Source: Clostridiales bacterium UBA7001 (GTDB lineage: Bacteria > Bacillota > Clostridia > TANB77 > CAG-508). Taken from it: a stretch of 64,000 nt of DNA. Made by a program: the position numbers and the translations under genes. Shown here piece after piece: positions 62,018 to 64,000 of the stretch. Location of the stretch: contig DJXP01000004.1 in NCBI GenBank assembly GCA_002449785.1, positions 44,721-108,720 of the forward strand. Reading direction: 5' to 3'. The notes beneath the pieces are model-generated. The model searched no databases, was not told the origin of the DNA, and saw only the letters and a program-made list of their open reading frames with translations. Position 1 is the first letter of the stretch, and each line of letters starts with the position of its first letter.

Positions 62018-63298
62018 TTGGCATTAAAAGATTTAATTGATAAGATAAAAAAAAGAGAAAAAACACCAGAAGAACTTGTAGAAAAACTTACAGAAGATTA
62101 TTCTAAAAAGGTTGAAAGCGGAGAAAGCAATCCTGAAAACCCAATAGTAAAAGAAATTATGAGAGCTATAAATGAAAGTGCAAACCCAAATATAACTGCA
62201 AGAATAATGCTTCAAGCTGTTATTGATGCAGAAGAAATGCCAGATGAAGTTACAAAAAAATTAACACACAGAATTACTGAAGACCCAAATATTGCCAATT
62301 CTGCTATTACAAAAGCAGTTGAAGAAAGTGATTCTACGGTCCCTGATGAAATAATAGATTCTTTATTGCGTGATAAAGATGCATTTTCAAATGATCAAAG
62401 ATTTTTGCTAATTAGAAGTGTTGATGATGAGGAAATATTTAAAAATAATATTAAAAGTGAAATCGAAAGAATATATAAGAGTTGTAAATCTAAAAGAGAT
62501 GACCAGGTTGTTAGAAGCATAAAAGATCTTCAAGAACTTGTTAGAGAAAATTCTGTTGATTTTGATATTACGTCGCTTGCTGAAAGAGTAATAGCTCGAA
62601 AAATGGCTGAAAACTATTATGATGACAATAGGAAATCAACAATGATATATACTTTTACAGAAGTAATTCCATATTCTAAATTATGGGAAGATGGTATAGA
62701 TGATCTAGTAGATAAAGAATTTAAGAAAATTTCAGCTGAAAGAGGAACAAAAAAAGATAGATTTGATAAAAAAGAATTTAGAATTCATTTTATTTCTGAG
62801 TTTGGTAGGGATATAGGAAGGAGATGTTATAGTAAAGAAGAGCCTATAATTATACCTAAATCAAAACAAATGGAAGGAATATCTTTTGATGAAGAGACAG
62901 CACTTATAAATGAAATAGAAAAGTGTTTTGGAAAAAAACTATCTGCAATTAAAAAAAGAAGAATATCTGAACAAATACATGGTAAAATGAATGATAGCAC
63001 AAGAGAAGCAATTATTATGAAAGCTTTAAGAGAAGCTCTAGGAAATAAGGATGAGAATGATTTAGAAAATGTAGTACAAGAAATTACAGAATTTTTCTCG
63101 GTTCCATCTAATATAGAAACAACAATGCAAATGAAAAGCCTTATTAAACGATTATCTACAATTTCTTCTGATAGAAGAACAGAAATTATTAGCTTATTCA
63201 ATAATGCTTTAGAAAGAAAAAAAGTCAAGGACAAAAGTGATGTTTCTACATTAACTGCTCCAAATAATCAAGAGGATGGTCCAGGTGGAAATAGGTAG
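62018..63298 (+). CDS. Hypothetical helical protein
   Basis: 426 residues, not recognised. Almost entirely alpha-helical; residues 30-160 show a loose repeat of helix pairs (TARIMLQAVIDAEEMPDEVTKKL, AITKAVEESDSTVPDEII), suggesting a HEAT/ARM-like solenoid. The C-terminus is a short disordered tail. TTG 62018 is taken as start, 7 bases after ATAGGAG; a GTG at 61982 upstream has no RBS. A terminator follows. It might be a scaffold; no function is claimed. Confidence 0.7.
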   Translation: MALKDLIDKIKKREKTPEELVEKLTEDYSKKVESGESNPENPIVKEIMRAINESANPNITARIMLQAVIDAEEMPDEVTKKLTHRITEDPNIANSAITKAVEESDSTVPDEIIDSLLRDKDAFSNDQRFLLIRSVDDEEIFKNNIKSEIERIYKSCKSKRDDQVVRSIKDLQELVRENSVDFDITSLAERVIARKMAENYYDDNRKSTMIYTFTEVIPYSKLWEDGIDDLVDKEFKKISAERGTKKDRFDKKEFRIHFISEFGRDIGRRCYSKEEPIIIPKSKQMEGISFDEETALINEIEKCFGKKLSAIKKRRISEQIHGKMNDSTREAIIMKALREALGNKDENDLENVVQEITEFFSVPSNIETTMQMKSLIKRLSTISSDRRTEIISLFNNALERKKVKDKSDVSTLTAPNNQEDGPGGNR

Positions 63299-63359
63299 AC
63301 TAGAATAAAATTAGCGAGAGGAAGATAGTCATATAGCATATTTCATTATATAACATATT

Positions 63360-63390
63360 AAAAGGGACTATAAAAAAGTCCCTTTTAATT
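63360..63390 (+). terminator. Terminator of the 62 kb gene
   Basis: AAAAGGGACT / AGTCCCTTTT perfect 10-base stem, 7-base loop, then AATTTTT. Confidence 0.8.
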
Positions 63391-63426
63391 TTTAAAATTG
63401 TTTCCTTTTTTGTTTTCATTATCCAT
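63385..63426 (-). CDS. Possible 13-residue peptide
   Basis: On the minus strand AAAGGAGTG precedes an ATG at 63426 encoding MDNENKKGNNFKN and TAA; its end abuts the shared terminator stem. The RBS spacing is good, but the peptide is too short to judge; it may be a real small ORF or chance. Confidence 0.25.
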   Translation of the reverse strand: MDNENKKGNNFKN

Positions 63427-63791
63427 AATAGTTTTCACTCCTTTATTCACATTAGGGTGTGTTTTTTTCGCGAATCTTATATTTGAGTTTATATATACTT
63501 ATATTTTTGTAAAAGCAATACAAAGCATATAAATAAAAGGTTTGATGAATTTTACTTAACAAAAAATAGGTGGTAGGTAAGTGTTTTGTTACCAAGTTTA
63601 AAAAATGATCTAAATTTTGGTACGTATTTTGGTATAAAAGTTGAAAGTAACTGAGAGATTTTGAGAGGGTTTGAGAGATTTACATGCTAAAAAAATTGAA
63701 ATGGGTTGCCTAAGACAACCCATTTTAGCGTTTTTCAGATTTTCTCAGATAAAGAAAGAATCCTCAAAACCTTGCGATTCTAAGGATTTCT
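63427..63791. other. Non-coding interval downstream of tRNA-Met with direct repeats
   Basis: No supported gene. It holds two copies of ATTTTGGTA (63614-63622, 63626-63634), three tandem 10-base units TGAGAG(A/G)(T/G)TT (63652-63681), a hairpin AAATGGGTTG/CAACCCATTT (63699-63725), and an imperfect GAATCCT...AGGATTTC pair next to the tRNA 3' end. The arrangement resembles an integrase attachment region, but no integrase gene is present in the window. Confidence 0.45.
63699..63726. terminator. Hairpin, possible terminator of tRNA-Met or of a mobile element
   Basis: 10-base perfect stem AAATGGGTTG / CAACCCATTT with a 7-base loop; on the minus strand followed by CAATTTTTTT, so it can terminate the tRNA-Met transcript. 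Confidence 0.65.
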
Positions 63792-63868
63792 TGGTAGCGA
63801 GAGGGAGATTCGAACTCTCGACCTGCCGGGTATGAACCGGATGCTCTAGCCAACTGAGCTACCTCGCC
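63792..63868 (-). tRNA. tRNA-Met (CAT)
   Basis: 77 bases with encoded CCA. Acceptor GGCGAGG pairs with TCTCGCT (G-T at both ends), anticodon loop TTCATAC with anticodon CAT, T-loop TTCGAAT. The G-rich initiator anticodon stem (GGG/CCC) is absent and position 1 pairs, so it is an elongator Met or, less likely, a CAT-type Ile tRNA. Confidence 0.9.
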
Positions 63869-64000
63869 ATAAATATTTGCAAATATAATTATAATGGTAT
63901 TATTAACATTTGTCAAGAAAAAATGCAAAAAAGTTCCATTAATAGTTAATAGATAATGGTTATATAGTTAAATTGCATAGAGAATAAAGTAATATTAATA

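Overview
This is a very AT-rich (by eye well under one third G+C) stretch of chromosome from a Gram-positive, anaerobic, spore-forming member of the Clostridia, probably an uncultured gut lineage. Evidence: a germination protein YpeB fragment, a Spo0E-like phosphatase and a GerS-like lipoprotein (sporulation/germination); oxygen-sensitive NrdD/NrdG and a four-subunit pyruvate:ferredoxin oxidoreductase (anaerobiosis); strong AGGAGG-type ribosome binding sites, TTGACA/TATAAT promoters, and ATG/TTG starts. TAA, TAG and TGA are all used as stops.

Layout. 1-6.2 kb: ypeB end, alpha/beta hydrolase, membrane MurF-like ligase, Ddl and a DnaJ-like protein. 6.3-9.4 kb: two unknown proteins and an orphan VirD4/TraG-type ATPase. 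9.4-13.6 kb: YhaO/YhaN-type repair nuclease pair and release factor 1. 14.3-14.6 kb: tRNA-Gly and tRNA-Cys on the minus strand. 14.7-18.4 kb: YmfF/YmfH proteases, Lgt, Spo0E-like. 18.5-31 kb: mostly accessory genes (unknowns, MscS channel, patatin, alpha-amylase, an apolipoprotein-like repeat protein, a short-chain dehydrogenase, a HEXXH membrane protein, an Mbeg1-like hydrolase). 31.4-39.2 kb: one giant surface protein with two Cna-B-like and about sixteen MucBP-like repeats. 39.3-44.4 kb: M14 carboxypeptidase, Hsp33, dGTPase, RsmA. 44.8-48.0 kb: por operon on the minus strand. 48.2-52.7 kb: minD-minE-rodA-dusB and a thymidylate-synthase-like protein. 52.9-58.6 kb: GerS-like, MazF, AsnRS, second Mbeg1-like hydrolase, uracil permease. 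58.8-63.3 kb: nrdG-nrdD and an unknown helical protein. 63.8 kb: tRNA-Met.

The main discovery is a decoding anomaly. Four conserved genes (VirD4-like ATPase, YmfH protease, alpha-amylase, M14 carboxypeptidase) are each broken by a +1 frameshift. In all four the break falls exactly on an in-frame CGG codon, and skipping its C to read GGA or GGT as glycine restores the family-conserved protein, including the first Gly of a Walker A motif. By hand scan these four are the only in-frame CGG codons in any supported gene of the window, whereas about 70 CGG triplets occur out of frame. The simplest reading is that CGG is no longer an arginine codon and that CGGN is read as a four-base glycine codon, or as an obligatory +1 shift site. 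Secondary points of interest are dispersed GGGACGTTCC-type palindromes, a string of hairpins downstream of the por operon, and several unusual domain architectures.
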